From the NCBI RefSeq assembly GCF_022440845.1, contig NZ_JAKNTO010000001.1, positions 496,001 to 560,000 of the forward strand: 64,000 nucleotides of DNA, read 5' to 3'. The notes beneath the pieces were generated by a model. That model worked only from the letters and a program-made list of their open reading frames with translations. It ran no database searches and had not been told where the DNA came from. The translations under genes were made by a program, and so were the position numbers. The stretch is from Ruminococcus sp. OA3. Its GTDB lineage: Bacteria > Bacillota > Clostridia > Lachnospirales > Lachnospiraceae. This document shows positions 42,899 through 53,637 of the stretch, one piece after another (the stretch's first letter is position 1; each line of letters opens with the position of its first letter).

Positions 42899-43951
42899 CT
42901 ATTCATAGACTTCGTCTTTGCTCATATATCCGCTGTCAATTAAAATTTCATCCAGATGTTCTTTATCAACAACCGTCGGAGGCAGGGACAGCATCGGAAT
43001 ACCTTCATAGTCACCGCTTGCCTTAACCTCTTCACCCTTCGCAAGCAGCCCCGCCGCTTCAATGGTGGCTTTGGCAAGTTCATCAGATGCTTTGTACAAG
43101 GTGATGGTCTGTGTTCCTGCGACAATTCTCTGAGCTGCTGCCAGTTCGGAATCCTGTCCCGTCACAAGTGTACTTCCCGCAAGGCCTGCAGATTCCAGCG
43201 CCTGCACTGCACCGCCTGCGATACCGTCATTGGCACAGAGTACGGCTGCCATCTCATTATGGTTGGCTGTCAGTGCATTTTCTGCATGGGCAAGCCCTTC
43301 GTCGGATGCCCAGTTCTTGCAGTTCTGATCGGAAACAATGGTGATATCCCCCGAATCCACATAGCTTTGAAGCACTTCCATCCAGCCCTGATGGATCTCA
43401 TTGGTTGCCGGCTGATTTACCACGTCCCCTCCGAGAAGTGTGTAATTACCTTTTGGAGCCATCTCCACCGCATACTCTGCCATGGATCTTCCGACGGCTA
43501 CATTATCAAAAGTTACATACAGGTCGTAAGGATCACCGGCCCATACACGGTCGTAACCAATCACCTTTACACCCTCAGCTGCCGCTCTCTGTACGATATT
43601 ACCCGTGGAACCCGGATCGCATGCCGCAAGCACGAGTACATCGATGCCCGTTGTCAGAAGATTTTCAACCTGAGAAAATTGTTTGTCCGTATCACCGTTA
43701 GCCACCTGTAAAATCGTTTCATAACCCAGATCTTCGGCAGCTTTCTGCAGATTCTCGGCATGGGTCACCCAGATTTCTTCCTGGGCGGTGGGAAGTGCCA
43801 GCCCAATGGTAATACCGCCTGTTTTTTCTGATCCCCCGTTCTCCGACGATGCGTCAACTGATGCCGTACTTTTTCCACACCCGCTCATCAGCATGGCACA
43901 TACACTGACCCCCAACACCAGCGCTGTTAATTTTTTCAACCTTCTTTTCAT
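42899..43951 (-). CDS. XylF-like sugar-binding lipoprotein
   Basis: A 350-residue binding protein with signal peptide MKRRLKKLTALVLGVSV and lipobox LMSGC. The mature fold has ITIGLALPTAQEEIW, LTTGIDVLVLAACDPG, VIGYDRVWAGDPYDLYVTFD, CANDGIAGGAVQAL and VTGQDSELAAAQRIVAGTQT. The YDR and TGQD segments are the pattern of xylose-binding protein XylF, so the ligand is probably a pentose-like or other small sugar or polyol. GAGGAAAG precedes the ATG. Together with 40169 and 41322 it makes a complete XylFGH-like importer. Confidence 0.92.
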   Translation of the reverse strand: MKRRLKKLTALVLGVSVCAMLMSGCGKSTASVDASSENGGSEKTGGITIGLALPTAQEEIWVTHAENLQKAAEDLGYETILQVANGDTDKQFSQVENLLTTGIDVLVLAACDPGSTGNIVQRAAAEGVKVIGYDRVWAGDPYDLYVTFDNVAVGRSMAEYAVEMAPKGNYTLLGGDVVNQPATNEIHQGWMEVLQSYVDSGDITIVSDQNCKNWASDEGLAHAENALTANHNEMAAVLCANDGIAGGAVQALESAGLAGSTLVTGQDSELAAAQRIVAGTQTITLYKASDELAKATIEAAGLLAKGEEVKASGDYEGIPMLSLPPTVVDKEHLDEILIDSGYMSKDEVYE

Positions 43952-44028
43952 TTTCTTTCCTCGCTTTCTATAGTTTTTGTTTGTATTTTATGTGACGTCC
44001 CACCTAATACCATTGTTGCACCGCATCA

Positions 44029-44946
44029 CTACCGCTCAAAGCGGCTGCGCAGAATCCGGCTGCGCTTTTCGCTGGGTGTCTCCCCACGAAGCTTTTTGTA
44101 CGTTTTGTTAAAATATGACAGGCTTTTGAATCCCACCTGCAGCGCGATCTCCGTGATGGAGATATCCATATCCACCATCAGCTCCTCAGCTCTTTTGCAG
44201 CGGTACTGATTCAGGTACTCCACAAATGTCATGCCCGTCATCCGCTTAAAAAATCTGCAAAAATAATTTTTTGTCAGGTTCACATGTCTGGAAATCTCAT
44301 CCACCGGGATATCATTGGCGCTATGTACTTCCACATAGGCAAATACGTCCTGCAGCCGTTTTGCCAGATTCTGTTCATGCCCCGGCTGTTCCAGATAATC
44401 CCCCCGCGCCTCTGTGTACGCCATAATCTGTGCAAACACACTGAAGATTTCAGCGATCATTCCGATCTGCGCTGCTTTTTCACCGTTTTTTCCATACTCA
44501 AAAGCACTGCTGATCGTCTTTCTCAGTTCCATTGTTTCCCCGTCTTCCGCCTTTAGGAATTTGTCTCCATCTGCCGGCATATACTGCTGCAGGTTCACAT
44601 CAAAACTGTTCAACAGCGTCGGCTCTGCCTGTATCACATAATAGTACGCTTCTTTTCCACTAAACGCATGAACATCATAAGAATTCAGAACCACAATACT
44701 GTTTTCTTTCATCTGATGACTATCACCATTTACGACAACCTGTATTTCCCCGGAAATAATACACAAGATCTCAATCGCTTTATGCATATGAGGCAGAATA
44801 TCATCTCCATCCACCCGCTCATCCAGAAACATCCGGACCGGAAACTGCAGGGTTTCAAATTTTCCTTCTTCTGTAATAGGCTCGTTTTTTGCAAAGGCTG
44901 CCCGCCCGTGTACGGCCTCAAACCGATAACCATTTATATTCACCAT
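44029..44946 (-). CDS. AraC family transcriptional regulator of the glycyl-radical operon
   Basis: A 305-residue regulator. The N-terminal cupin (about 35-130) has ILPHMHKAIEILCIISGEI and VVLNSYDVHAF. The C-terminal pair of helix-turn-helix units (about 205-300) has HVNLTKNYFCRFFKRMTGMTFVEYL-type sequence, split here as LTKNYFCRFFKRMTGMTF, then VGFKSLSYFNKTYKKLRGETP. Its start overlaps the activase gene by 28 bases, and TAGGAGG lies just before; GTG one codon later is an equally good start. Direct repeats upstream of the operon are its likely sites. It is probably an activator responding to the imported compound. Confidence 0.9.
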   Translation of the reverse strand: MVNINGYRFEAVHGRAAFAKNEPITEEGKFETLQFPVRMFLDERVDGDDILPHMHKAIEILCIISGEIQVVVNGDSHQMKENSIVVLNSYDVHAFSGKEAYYYVIQAEPTLLNSFDVNLQQYMPADGDKFLKAEDGETMELRKTISSAFEYGKNGEKAAQIGMIAEIFSVFAQIMAYTEARGDYLEQPGHEQNLAKRLQDVFAYVEVHSANDIPVDEISRHVNLTKNYFCRFFKRMTGMTFVEYLNQYRCKRAEELMVDMDISITEIALQVGFKSLSYFNKTYKKLRGETPSEKRSRILRSRFER

Positions 44947-45874
44947 GACCTCCTACATTTACAGGAATCCCGGAACATTCCAGTATATTTACGGCCTTAT
45001 CAATGACGTCCTGTGTGGGAAGTACAGCCTCTTCATACTCATATGTTTTATCAAGACTGTGCCATTTGCTCTGCCCCATCTGGTGAAATGGGAGCACATG
45101 TATTTCTTTTGCCCTGTGCCAGAGGGCCAGTCTGACGGTTTCCTTTATATTTTCCTCCGTGTCGTTCACTCCCGGAATCAGTGCAATGCGGATGATAATA
45201 TTCTTTCCCTGATCAGCAGCACTTTGCAGATTATCCAATATCACCTTATTTTCAAATCCGGTATACTTTTTATGTATCTGAGCATCTGTGTGCTTTACAT
45301 CATACAGCAGTAAGTCACAATCCTTTATGACCTTCTTAAAAATTTCCGGACTGCACATGCCGCAGGTTTCCATCGCGGTATTGATGCCCTCTGCCTTCAC
45401 CGCTTTCAGCAGCCGGGCAACAAATTCAGGCTGCATGGTTGGTTCTCCGCCGCTTACCGTAAGGCCCCCGCCGGTATTCTTGTAAAACACCCGGTCTGCC
45501 AGCACCATCTCCAAAACCTCATCAAACAGCATCATCTTTCCCACCAGTTTTCTGGCTTCCGGTCCGCACAGATCTGCACATTTTCCACAGGCAATACATT
45601 GATCCCTGTCATATATCAGACCTCGTTCCGTCAGTTTGATTGCGCCTTTCGGGCATATCCCGATACATTTCCCGCACCCCTGGCAGACATCAGATGAAAT
45701 CATAAGCTCCGGATTCGGGCTCTGCGTCTCCGGATTCTGACACCATTTACAGCGCATAGGACATCCTTTAAAAAATACAATGCTGCGAATCCCCGGACCG
45801 TCATGAACAGAAAATTTCTGAATATCTGTGATACAGGCCATGTCTTTTTGATTGTATGTTCTTATTTCGTTCAT
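44918..45874 (-). CDS. Glycyl-radical enzyme activating protein (radical SAM)
   Basis: A 318-residue S-adenosylmethionine radical enzyme that installs the glycyl radical on its partner. The radical-SAM cluster motif is in FKGCPMRCKWCQNPE (CxxxCxxC). Two extra [4Fe-4S] ferredoxin motifs follow (CQGCGKCIGICPKG and CIACGKCADLCGPE), the insertion found in activases of the non-PFL glycyl radical enzymes. GGGLTVSGGEP is the SAM-binding segment. I place the start at the second in-frame ATG (45874), nine bases from AAGGA; the first ATG (45880) is too close to it. It is the first gene of the operon whose radical enzyme is at 37852. Confidence 0.95.
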   Translation of the reverse strand: MNEIRTYNQKDMACITDIQKFSVHDGPGIRSIVFFKGCPMRCKWCQNPETQSPNPELMISSDVCQGCGKCIGICPKGAIKLTERGLIYDRDQCIACGKCADLCGPEARKLVGKMMLFDEVLEMVLADRVFYKNTGGGLTVSGGEPTMQPEFVARLLKAVKAEGINTAMETCGMCSPEIFKKVIKDCDLLLYDVKHTDAQIHKKYTGFENKVILDNLQSAADQGKNIIIRIALIPGVNDTEENIKETVRLALWHRAKEIHVLPFHQMGQSKWHSLDKTYEYEEAVLPTQDVIDKAVNILECSGIPVNVGGHGEYKWLSV

Positions 45875-45930
45875 AATCATATTTCCTTGTCCCGTTTTAT
45901 TTTAAAACAATTCTATCTTTTGTTGAGTCA

Positions 45931-46236
45931 ATTATAATACACTTCTTTTCCCACTGGATAGTGCTTATATTAGCTTCCAATAATACAATATTAGCTTTTT
46001 ATCTTTACAAAATTATCATTGTACTTTTTCAGGTCCAACGTCTTTACTGTATTTATGCATAATTTACACCTCATTTTTCCTGATTTTTGGGGATATTTTC
46101 TATTAATACCCCGTATTTTTATATTCTGAATTTGTTTCCGTTGCCTTTTCTGTTTTTGTCATTGCTCTTTTCAAATTAAAAATTATCTTTTTTGCTTATT
46201 TTTCATCAGGATAATTTTGTACTATACAAAGCTAAT
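45931..46236. promoter_or_regulatory. Divergent control region with AraC-type direct repeats
   Basis: A perfect TATAAT -10 box (45931-45936, minus strand) for the glycyl-radical operon lacks a good -35 box. Just above the -35 place are two exact direct repeats of AAGCTAATAT on the minus strand (45988-45997 and 45967-45976), 21 bases apart or two helical turns. A third copy of AAGCTAAT lies at 46229-46236 in the opposite direction, toward the aldehyde dehydrogenase gene. This fits an AraC-type activator serving both directions. The rest of 45881-46319 is AT-rich with nothing else recognised. Confidence 0.65.
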
Positions 46237-46319
46237 TTATGCCTTGTGCTGATACGGCATTTTCTACATGATAGAGATATCAATAAATTATGAATAATAA
46301 AAACGGAGGTAGCAAAACT

Positions 46320-47741
46320 ATGAAAATGATTGTTTGCGGACAGAAAACGGATGCAGCAAGCGGCAGAACCATCGACGTATTAAACCCTGTGACACATGAA
46401 GTCATCGACACCGTTCCCAGCGCAACCAGCGAGGATGTTGACCGGGCGTTGGCTTACGCTCAGGAGGGCGCCGTCATCTGGGGATCGAAAACAGCCGAAG
46501 AACGTGCTGCTGTTTTATTTAAAGCTGCCGATGCTTTGATGGAAGAACAGGCGAACATCGCTAAATTACTCACGGCCGAAACAGGCAAACCGTATCAGCA
46601 GTCTCTGGGCTGCGTGGACCTGGCATCTCAGTTATTTCGCGGATATGCAGAACAGGCAAAATACATGTACGGTCATGTGCTGCCCGGAACGGAGGATTTC
46701 ATAACGGTCAATTATGAGCCGCTGGGTGTGGTCGCATGCATTAATCCGTTTAACTTTCCCATTGAAATGTACGGGCATAAGGCAGGCCCTGCCCTGGCAG
46801 CCGGAAATGCCGTCCTCGTCAAACCGGCGTCTGACACACCGCTTGCCACCATATATATGACAGAAGTGCTTCTGGGAAGCGGAATACCCTCCGGTGCACT
46901 GCAGGTTATTACCGGAAGCGGCGGGACTGTAGGACGGGCAATCGCGGATTCTCCCCGTGTCAATGCGATCAGCCTCACAGGCAGCACCGCCGTTGGGATT
47001 GATATTATGGAGCACGCCGCGAAAAACATGACCCGTACTTTTATGGAACTGGGCGGCAATGACGGCGTCATTATTTTCGAGGACGCCGATCTGGATCTTG
47101 CCGTGGAAGAAGCCGTCGCCGGGCGTATCTACAACTGCGGACAGGTCTGCTGTGCTCCAAAACGCTATATTGTACAGAACAGTATCTATGACGAATTTGT
47201 GGAAAAGCTGTCCCTTCGGGTCTCCAGGCTGAACATTGGTGATCCCTGCGATCCCGCCTCTGACCTCAGCTGCCTCATCAGCGAAAAAGCCGCTAAGGAT
47301 GTGGAAGCCCAGGTAGATGAAATTATTGCTGCAGGTGCTTCCTGTATCTGCGGAGGAAAACGTTTTGACAGTACCTTTTATCCCCCGACTATTTTAACCG
47401 GAGTAACCAGGGATATGGATGTGGCAAAAGATATGGAAATCTTTGGACCGGTATTTCCGGTGATTGGATTTGATACCGAAATGGAGGCGCTCGATATTTT
47501 AAATCAGTCCTCATACGGACTGTCAAGCGGCGTGATTACTAAGGATATGACACGCGCGCTCCGGGTTGCAAAACAAATGAATGCAGGCGGAGCTGTGATC
47601 AACGGAACCGGTATGTTCCGGACCATTCATATGCCTTTCGGCGGTCATAAGATGAGCGGAATCGGGACAGAGGGACTTTTAGAGACTTTAAAAGAAATGA
47701 TGCGGACAAAATCAATCGTATTTAAAGGGATACAGAAATAA
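46320..47741 (+). CDS. NAD(P)-dependent aldehyde dehydrogenase
   Basis: A 473-residue aldehyde dehydrogenase. Key segments are CINPFNFPIEMYGHK, VLVKPASDTP, LTGSTAVG, the general base in MELGGNDGVIIFED, the nucleophile in NCGQVCCAPKRYIV (first Cys of the CC pair), and MPFGGHKMSGIG. ATG 46320 follows GGAGG by ten bases. It is transcribed away from the glycyl-radical operon and shares its control region, so it probably oxidises the aldehyde that a radical dehydratase or lyase or the transketolase would release. It is of the same subtype as the enzyme at 2846. Confidence 0.92.
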   Translation: MKMIVCGQKTDAASGRTIDVLNPVTHEVIDTVPSATSEDVDRALAYAQEGAVIWGSKTAEERAAVLFKAADALMEEQANIAKLLTAETGKPYQQSLGCVDLASQLFRGYAEQAKYMYGHVLPGTEDFITVNYEPLGVVACINPFNFPIEMYGHKAGPALAAGNAVLVKPASDTPLATIYMTEVLLGSGIPSGALQVITGSGGTVGRAIADSPRVNAISLTGSTAVGIDIMEHAAKNMTRTFMELGGNDGVIIFEDADLDLAVEEAVAGRIYNCGQVCCAPKRYIVQNSIYDEFVEKLSLRVSRLNIGDPCDPASDLSCLISEKAAKDVEAQVDEIIAAGASCICGGKRFDSTFYPPTILTGVTRDMDVAKDMEIFGPVFPVIGFDTEMEALDILNQSSYGLSSGVITKDMTRALRVAKQMNAGGAVINGTGMFRTIHMPFGGHKMSGIGTEGLLETLKEMMRTKSIVFKGIQK

Positions 47742-47746
47742 CGGAT

Positions 47747-48796
47747 ATGAACAGTCTCAATATTGCAATCATTGGCTATGGCAATATCGCTCCTCTTTAC
47801 ATCCAAAACATACGTCAATATTTTCATACATTAAATATTTGGGGCGTATTTGGACGTCAGCATGACAAAGCGCTTAAATTTGCCAGGGACTTCTCTATCC
47901 CTCACGTATACAACACGTATGACGCTTTATTAAATGATAAGCATGTTGATATTGTACTAAATCTGACTGCACCCGCTGCTCATTATGAGTATACGAGACA
48001 GGCACTGGAAAGAAGAAAGCATGTCTATAGCGAAAAACCATTGGCGCTTTCGCACAGTCAGTCACTTGAGCTGTTAAATCTCGCAGTCAAAAAGCAGGTA
48101 CTTCTTTACTGTGCCCCCGATACTGTATTAGGTGAGGGTGCCAAAAGCGGTGCCCGGTATATTGAAGAGGGAATCATCGGAACAGTATTTGGCTTCCGCG
48201 CCCACCTTGCCAAAAGAGGAGTAGAAAACTGGCATCCCAACCCCCGCTTTCTTTTTAAAGATGGCGGCGGACCGTTAATGGATATGGGACCATATTATCT
48301 GTCATCGCTTATCAAACTCTTTGGTCCCGTACATAAAGCAGCAGGCATGAGTCTTACACCCATGCCTGCAAAGACAATCTCCAGAGGTCCCCTGCAGGGA
48401 CAGGTGATCTCTGTTGAAACTCCTACTTATATCACTGCATTACTGGAATTTAAAAGCCATATACTCGGAATGCTCCTGACTTCCTTCGATGTACATTCCT
48501 CACACTCTTCTCATATCGAAGTCTACGGTACAACCGGAACATTATTTCTTCCGGATCCAGATACGTTCGGCGGGCCTGTTCTTTTATACAGAGACGGAGC
48601 TCCCGGTATCGAACTGCCCTTACTGTTTAAAAATAACGGAAACTGCAGAGGGCTTGGGATATCTGTCATGTCAGAAAATATTTTATCCGGCAGCTATTCC
48701 TACGAAAATGCCAAAACCGCAGTTCATGTTATGGAAGTAATTGATGCAATCAAAAATACTCAGTCTGAAGCATCTCTCCTGAAAACCAATACTTAA
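47747..48796 (+). CDS. Gfo/Idh/MocA family oxidoreductase
   Basis: A 349-residue NAD(P)-dependent oxidoreductase. The N-terminal Rossmann part has IAIIGYGNIAPLYIQNI, LNLTAPAAHYEYT and the catalytic-lysine segment YSEKPLALSHSQSLEL. The C-terminal domain includes GGGPLMDMGPYYLSSLIKLFG. It starts five bases after the aldehyde dehydrogenase stop and has only a weak ribosome site, so its translation is probably coupled. With the aldehyde dehydrogenase it forms the plus-strand arm of the glycyl-radical regulon. Likely substrates are cyclic sugars or polyols. Confidence 0.88.
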   Translation: MNSLNIAIIGYGNIAPLYIQNIRQYFHTLNIWGVFGRQHDKALKFARDFSIPHVYNTYDALLNDKHVDIVLNLTAPAAHYEYTRQALERRKHVYSEKPLALSHSQSLELLNLAVKKQVLLYCAPDTVLGEGAKSGARYIEEGIIGTVFGFRAHLAKRGVENWHPNPRFLFKDGGGPLMDMGPYYLSSLIKLFGPVHKAAGMSLTPMPAKTISRGPLQGQVISVETPTYITALLEFKSHILGMLLTSFDVHSSHSSHIEVYGTTGTLFLPDPDTFGGPVLLYRDGAPGIELPLLFKNNGNCRGLGISVMSENILSGSYSYENAKTAVHVMEVIDAIKNTQSEASLLKTNT

Positions 48797-48831
48797 TCAA
48801 TTCTCTCCGTCTCCTTTACACAACAGAAAAA

Positions 48832-48856
48832 CCCCGGAAACCTTACGGTTCCGGGG
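48832..48856 (-). terminator. Terminator of the tuf transcript
   Basis: CCCCGG and CCGGGG plus AACC/GGTT across one bulge, with loop TTAC, form a GC-rich hairpin followed by TTTTT on the minus strand. It lies about 125 bases past the tuf stop. That untranslated stretch also holds a small GAAA-tetraloop hairpin (48878-48891). Confidence 0.85.
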
Positions 48857-48982
48857 CATCTTACGCTTGGACACAATGTACCTTTCGGTACTCTATATTT
48901 ATATAAGGTAGTTCTTTTCGCTTTGCTCAAAGAACGGCTTTCTCACTAAATTCGTGCTATGCACTTATTAAGTGTTCAATGC

Positions 48983-50176
48983 CTACTCGATGATTGAAGC
49001 AACACGACCTGAACCTACAGTACGTCCACCCTCACGGATAGCGAATGTAAGACCCTGATCCATAGCGATCGGGTGAATCAGTTCGATTGTCATTTCTACG
49101 TTATCACCAGGCATGCACATTTCTGTACCTTCCGGCAGAGAGATAACTCCAGTAACATCAGTTGTACGGAAGTAGAACTGAGGTCTGTAGTTGTTGAAGA
49201 ATGGAGTATGACGTCCACCTTCATCTTTTGTCAGAACGTAAACCTGAGCTGTAAATTTTGTATGGCATTTGATGGAACCCGGTTTAGCAAGAACCTGTCC
49301 TCTTTCGATTTCAGTTCTCTGAACACCACGCAGAAGAGCACCGATGTTATCACCAGCCTGAGCCTCATCTAACAGTTTACGGAACATTTCGATTCCAGTT
49401 ACAACAACTTTACGTGTTTCTTCTTTGATACCAACGATTTCAACTTCTTCAGATACGTGAAGAACACCAGCCTCAACTCTACCAGTTGCAACTGTACCAC
49501 GGCCAGTGATAGAGAAAACATCCTCTACAGGCATGATAAACGGTTTGTCTGTGTCACGCTGAGGATCCGGAATCCAGCTGTCAACAGCAGCCATCAGTTC
49601 CATAACCTTGTCGCCCCATTCTCCATTCGGATCTTCAAGAGCTTTCAGAGCGGAACCCTGGATAATCGGAGTATCATCGCCCGGGAACTCATACTCGCTG
49701 AGCAGTTCACGGATCTCCATGTCTACCAGTTCCAGAAGTTCTTCATCGTCTACCATATCACATTTATTCATGAATACAACGATATAAGGAACGCCTACCT
49801 GACGGGACAGAAGGATATGCTCTTTTGTCTGAGCCATAACACCATCTGTTGCAGCTACTACAAGGATAGCGCCGTCCATCTGAGCTGCACCTGTGATCAT
49901 GTTCTTAACGTAGTCAGCATGACCTGGGCAGTCAACATGTGCGTAATGACGATTTTCAGTTTCATACTCAACGTGAGCTGTTGAGATTGTGATACCACGC
50001 TCTCTCTCTTCCGGAGCTTTATCAATATTTTCGAAATCTGTTGCTGTGTTACCTTCTACTCTTGCTGCAAGAGTTTTAGTAATAGCAGCTGTCAGAGTTG
50101 TTTTACCATGGTCAACGTGTCCGATGGTACCAATGTTACAATGCGGTTTTGTTCTTTCAAATTTAGCTTTAGCCAT
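48983..50176 (-). CDS. tuf: Elongation factor Tu
   Basis: The 397-residue GTPase that brings aminoacyl-tRNA to the ribosome. It opens [17 protein letters not shown] and has the P-loop GHVDHGKTT, switch [14 protein letters not shown] with the catalytic His, and NKCDMVDD for guanine recognition. Domains 2 and 3 follow ([10 protein letters not shown]-like [13 protein letters not shown] and [13 protein letters not shown]). The length and sequence are canonical. It has its own strong promoter between itself and fusA and a terminator downstream, so it can be expressed independently of the str operon. Confidence 0.99.
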   Translation of the reverse strand: MAKAKFERTKPHCNIGTIGHVDHGKTTLTAAITKTLAARVEGNTATDFENIDKAPEERERGITISTAHVEYETENRHYAHVDCPGHADYVKNMITGAAQMDGAILVVAATDGVMAQTKEHILLSRQVGVPYIVVFMNKCDMVDDEELLELVDMEIRELLSEYEFPGDDTPIIQGSALKALEDPNGEWGDKVMELMAAVDSWIPDPQRDTDKPFIMPVEDVFSITGRGTVATGRVEAGVLHVSEEVEIVGIKEETRKVVVTGIEMFRKLLDEAQAGDNIGALLRGVQRTEIERGQVLAKPGSIKCHTKFTAQVYVLTKDEGGRHTPFFNNYRPQFYFRTTDVTGVISLPEGTEMCMPGDNVEMTIELIHPIAMDQGLTFAIREGGRTVGSGRVASIIE

Positions 50177-50253
50177 TTTGAATGTCCTCCTTATAAAACA
50201 TGCGCCCTGTGGGCCTTTTCTTTTTTCGTTTCAAACGAGACCTACTATTCTTG

Positions 50254-50282
50254 ATTATATTGCAAATCAGAACTATTTGCAA
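50254..50282 (-). promoter_or_regulatory. Promoter of tuf
   Basis: TTGCAA (50277-50282), a 17-base spacer and perfect TATAAT (50254-50259) lie in the 117-base gap between fusA and tuf on the minus strand. Confidence 0.8.
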
Positions 50283-50293
50283 GTCTAATTTTA

Positions 50294-52411
50294 TTATTTA
50301 CTTTTCGCAGAAAGTACTTTTTCCTGAACGGATTTCGGTACCGGCTCATATCTGTCAAAGAACATGGAATAGTTACCACGACCCTGCGTTCTGGAACGAA
50401 GGTCTGTGGAGTAGCCGAACATTTCTGCCAGCGGAACAAACCCACGGATCATCTTTCCGCCACCGATATCATCCATACCTTCGATACGTCCTCGACGTGA
50501 ATTGATATCACCGATAACGTCTCCCATGTAATCCTCCGGAGTTGTTACTTCCACTCGCATGATCGGCTCAAGCAGAGTCGGTGCGGATTTAGCCATCGCA
50601 TCTTTAAATGCAAGAGAACCTGCGATATGGAATGCCATTTCGGATGAATCGACTTCATGGTAAGATCCGTCGTATACATTTGCGTGTACACCGACTACCG
50701 GGAATCCACCAAGGATACCAGCCTTCATAGCTTCTTCAATACCTTCGCCTACAGCAGGGATATATTCCTTCGGAATAGCACCGCCGACAACGGAAGTTTC
50801 AAACTTGAAGGTTTCTTCTGCATTTGCATCCATTGGCTCAAATTTAACTTTACAGTGACCGTACTGTCCACGACCACCGGACTGTTTCGCATACTTACTG
50901 TCAACATCTACTGCTTTTGTAAATGTCTCTTTATAAGCAACCTGCGGAGCACCGACATTCGCCTCTACCTTAAATTCACGCAGAAGTCTGTCAACAATGA
51001 TCTCCAGATGGAGCTCACCCATACCCGCGATGATTGTCTGTCCTGTTTCCTGATTTGTGTGAGCACGGAATGTCGGATCTTCTTCAGCAAGTTTTGCCAG
51101 AGATTCACCAAGTTTACCCTGTCCTGCTTTCGTCTTAGGCTCAATCGCCAGCTCGATAACAGGTTCCGGGAATTCCATGGACTCAAGAATAACCGGATGC
51201 TGTTCATCACAGATCGTATCACCTGTACCCGTTACTTTGAATCCGATCGCAGCTGCAATATCACCGGAGTAAACTTTCTCAAGCTCTTCTCTCTTGTTCG
51301 CATGCATCTGCAGGATACGTCCAACACGTTCTTTTTTATCTTTTGTTGAGTTATATACATAGGAACCGGAATTGATACTTCCTGAGTAAACTCTGAAGTA
51401 TGCCAGTTTACCAACAAACGGGTCTGTCATAATTTTAAATGCCAGAGCTGAAAACGGTTCGTCGTCAGAAGAATGTCTCTCAGTCTCATTGCCATCCATA
51501 TCCACACCTTTGATAGACGGGATATCAAGCGGAGACGGCATAAATTCAATAACTGCATCCAGAAGTTTCTGAACACCTTTATTTCTGTAAGCAGTACCAC
51601 AGCAGACAGGAACAGCTGCACACTCGCAGGTCCCTTTTCTCAGTGCTGCTTTCAGCGCGTCAACAGAAGGTTCATCACCTTCCAGATATTCCATCATCAG
51701 ATCGTCATCAAGCTCACAGATCTTCTCTACCAGTTCTGTATGATACAGCTCTGCGTCATCCTTCATATCTTCCGGAATATCTACGATGGAGATATCATCA
51801 CCCTTGTCATCATTGTAAATATAGGCTTTCATCTCAAACAGATCGATGATTCCTTTGAAGTCATCTTCTTTACCGATCGGAAGCTGAAGGCAGATCGCAT
51901 TCTTGCCCAATCTGGTTTTGATCTGTTCTACTGCATTGTAGAAGTCTGCACCCAGAATATCCATTTTGTTGATAAATGCCATTCTAGGTACGTTGTATGT
52001 GTCAGCCTGACGCCATACGTTTTCTGACTGAGGCTCAACACCACCCTTTGCACAGAACACACCAACAGCGCCGTCCAGTACACGGAGTGAACGCTCAACC
52101 TCTACTGTAAAGTCTACGTGGCCTGGTGTATCAATAATATTGATACGATGTTCCAGAGCACCCGGCTTTTCCTTGCAGTTTTCCTGCAAAGTCCAGTGAC
52201 AGGTTGTAGCGGCTGAAGTAATTGTGATACCACGCTCCTGCTCCTGAGCCATCCAGTCCATGGTAGCAGTTCCTTCGTGGGTATCTCCAATTTTATAGTT
52301 AACACCGGTATAATATAAGATACGCTCAGTTGTTGTTGTCTTACCAGCATCAATATGAGCCATAATACCAATGTTTCTGGTTCTCTCTAATGGATATTCT
52401 CTTCCAGCCAT
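50294..52411 (-). CDS. fusA: Elongation factor G
   Basis: The 705-residue translocase GTPase of protein synthesis and ribosome recycling. The G domain has the P-loop [16 protein letters not shown], the switch region [22 protein letters not shown] and [10 protein letters not shown]. Domains II-V follow, with [18 protein letters not shown] and the domain IV segment [12 protein letters not shown]. The length is normal. It starts 11 bases below rpsG, as in the conserved str operon. Confidence 0.99.
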   Translation of the reverse strand: MAGREYPLERTRNIGIMAHIDAGKTTTTERILYYTGVNYKIGDTHEGTATMDWMAQEQERGITITSAATTCHWTLQENCKEKPGALEHRINIIDTPGHVDFTVEVERSLRVLDGAVGVFCAKGGVEPQSENVWRQADTYNVPRMAFINKMDILGADFYNAVEQIKTRLGKNAICLQLPIGKEDDFKGIIDLFEMKAYIYNDDKGDDISIVDIPEDMKDDAELYHTELVEKICELDDDLMMEYLEGDEPSVDALKAALRKGTCECAAVPVCCGTAYRNKGVQKLLDAVIEFMPSPLDIPSIKGVDMDGNETERHSSDDEPFSALAFKIMTDPFVGKLAYFRVYSGSINSGSYVYNSTKDKKERVGRILQMHANKREELEKVYSGDIAAAIGFKVTGTGDTICDEQHPVILESMEFPEPVIELAIEPKTKAGQGKLGESLAKLAEEDPTFRAHTNQETGQTIIAGMGELHLEIIVDRLLREFKVEANVGAPQVAYKETFTKAVDVDSKYAKQSGGRGQYGHCKVKFEPMDANAEETFKFETSVVGGAIPKEYIPAVGEGIEEAMKAGILGGFPVVGVHANVYDGSYHEVDSSEMAFHIAGSLAFKDAMAKSAPTLLEPIMRVEVTTPEDYMGDVIGDINSRRGRIEGMDDIGGGKMIRGFVPLAEMFGYSTDLRSRTQGRGNYSMFFDRYEPVPKSVQEKVLSAKSK

Positions 52412-52422
52412 TGGATTTCCTC

Positions 52423-52959
<537 letters not shown>

Positions 52960-53115
52960 TCATAGGTACTCACATGATATCAGGCTGCAGTTACGTTCCG
53001 ATATCGACTATGTGTTCGCACTGGTAAATTCCATCTATTTCCCCGCAGCCGACAGGGCTTAGGAATGACCGTACAAAATATAGTGTCCTTGTGATACTTC
53101 TATAATATAATATAT

Positions 53116-53529
53116 TTACTTTTTAGGTCTCTTAGCTCCGTATTTGGAACGAGCCTGTCTTCTGTTAGCAACACCTGCTGTATCAAGTGTACCTCTGACG
53201 ATATGATATCTGGTACCTGGTAAGTCTTTTACTCTACCACCACGAATCAGAACTACACTATGTTCCTGTAAATTGTGACCTTCTCCAGGGATATAGCTTG
53301 TTACTTCAATTCCGTTGGAAAGACGTACTCTGGCGATTTTTCTAAGCGCTGAGTTAGGCTTTTTCGGTGTAGCTGTTTTTACAGCTGTACACACACCTCT
53401 CTTCTGCGGTGAGGACATATCGCTTGTCTTTTTCTTCAGAGAGTTAAAACTTTTCTGAAGTGCCGGTGCAGTAGACTTCTTTACTGATGTCTGACGGCCT
53501 TTTCTTACTAACTGATTAAATGTTGGCAT
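53116..53529 (-). CDS. rpsL: 30S ribosomal protein S12
   Basis: The 137-residue protein at the decoding centre. It opens [12 protein letters not shown] and has the conserved loops [15 protein letters not shown] and [24 protein letters not shown]. The lysines at the usual streptomycin-resistance positions (in TPKKPNS and GRVKDLPG) are wild type. It heads the str operon behind a consensus promoter. The C-terminus GAKRPKK is complete. Confidence 0.99.
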   Translation of the reverse strand: MPTFNQLVRKGRQTSVKKSTAPALQKSFNSLKKKTSDMSSPQKRGVCTAVKTATPKKPNSALRKIARVRLSNGIEVTSYIPGEGHNLQEHSVVLIRGGRVKDLPGTRYHIVRGTLDTAGVANRRQARSKYGAKRPKK

Positions 53530-53637
53530 TCCATTTCACCTCCTGTAGATTCCTCCGCATATTGCGGGTTTTCTGCGGCTGCTTTATTAACGTAATAATG
53601 CACACGAAAACAACTGCTTTTTCATGCACGCTTGAAT

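Noticed and set aside
42956-43711. Plus-strand open frame of 251 codons opposite the XylF-like gene
   Set aside because: Antisense shadow, rich in Cys, His and Arg, with no ribosome site.
22385-48796. Reading the TauE-type exporter and the glycyl radical enzyme together as a sulfonate-degradation system (import, C-S cleavage, sulfite export)
   Set aside because: They are about 15 kb apart, under different regulators, and the radical enzyme does not resemble a sulfo-lyase in length or radical loop. Kept only as a remote option.
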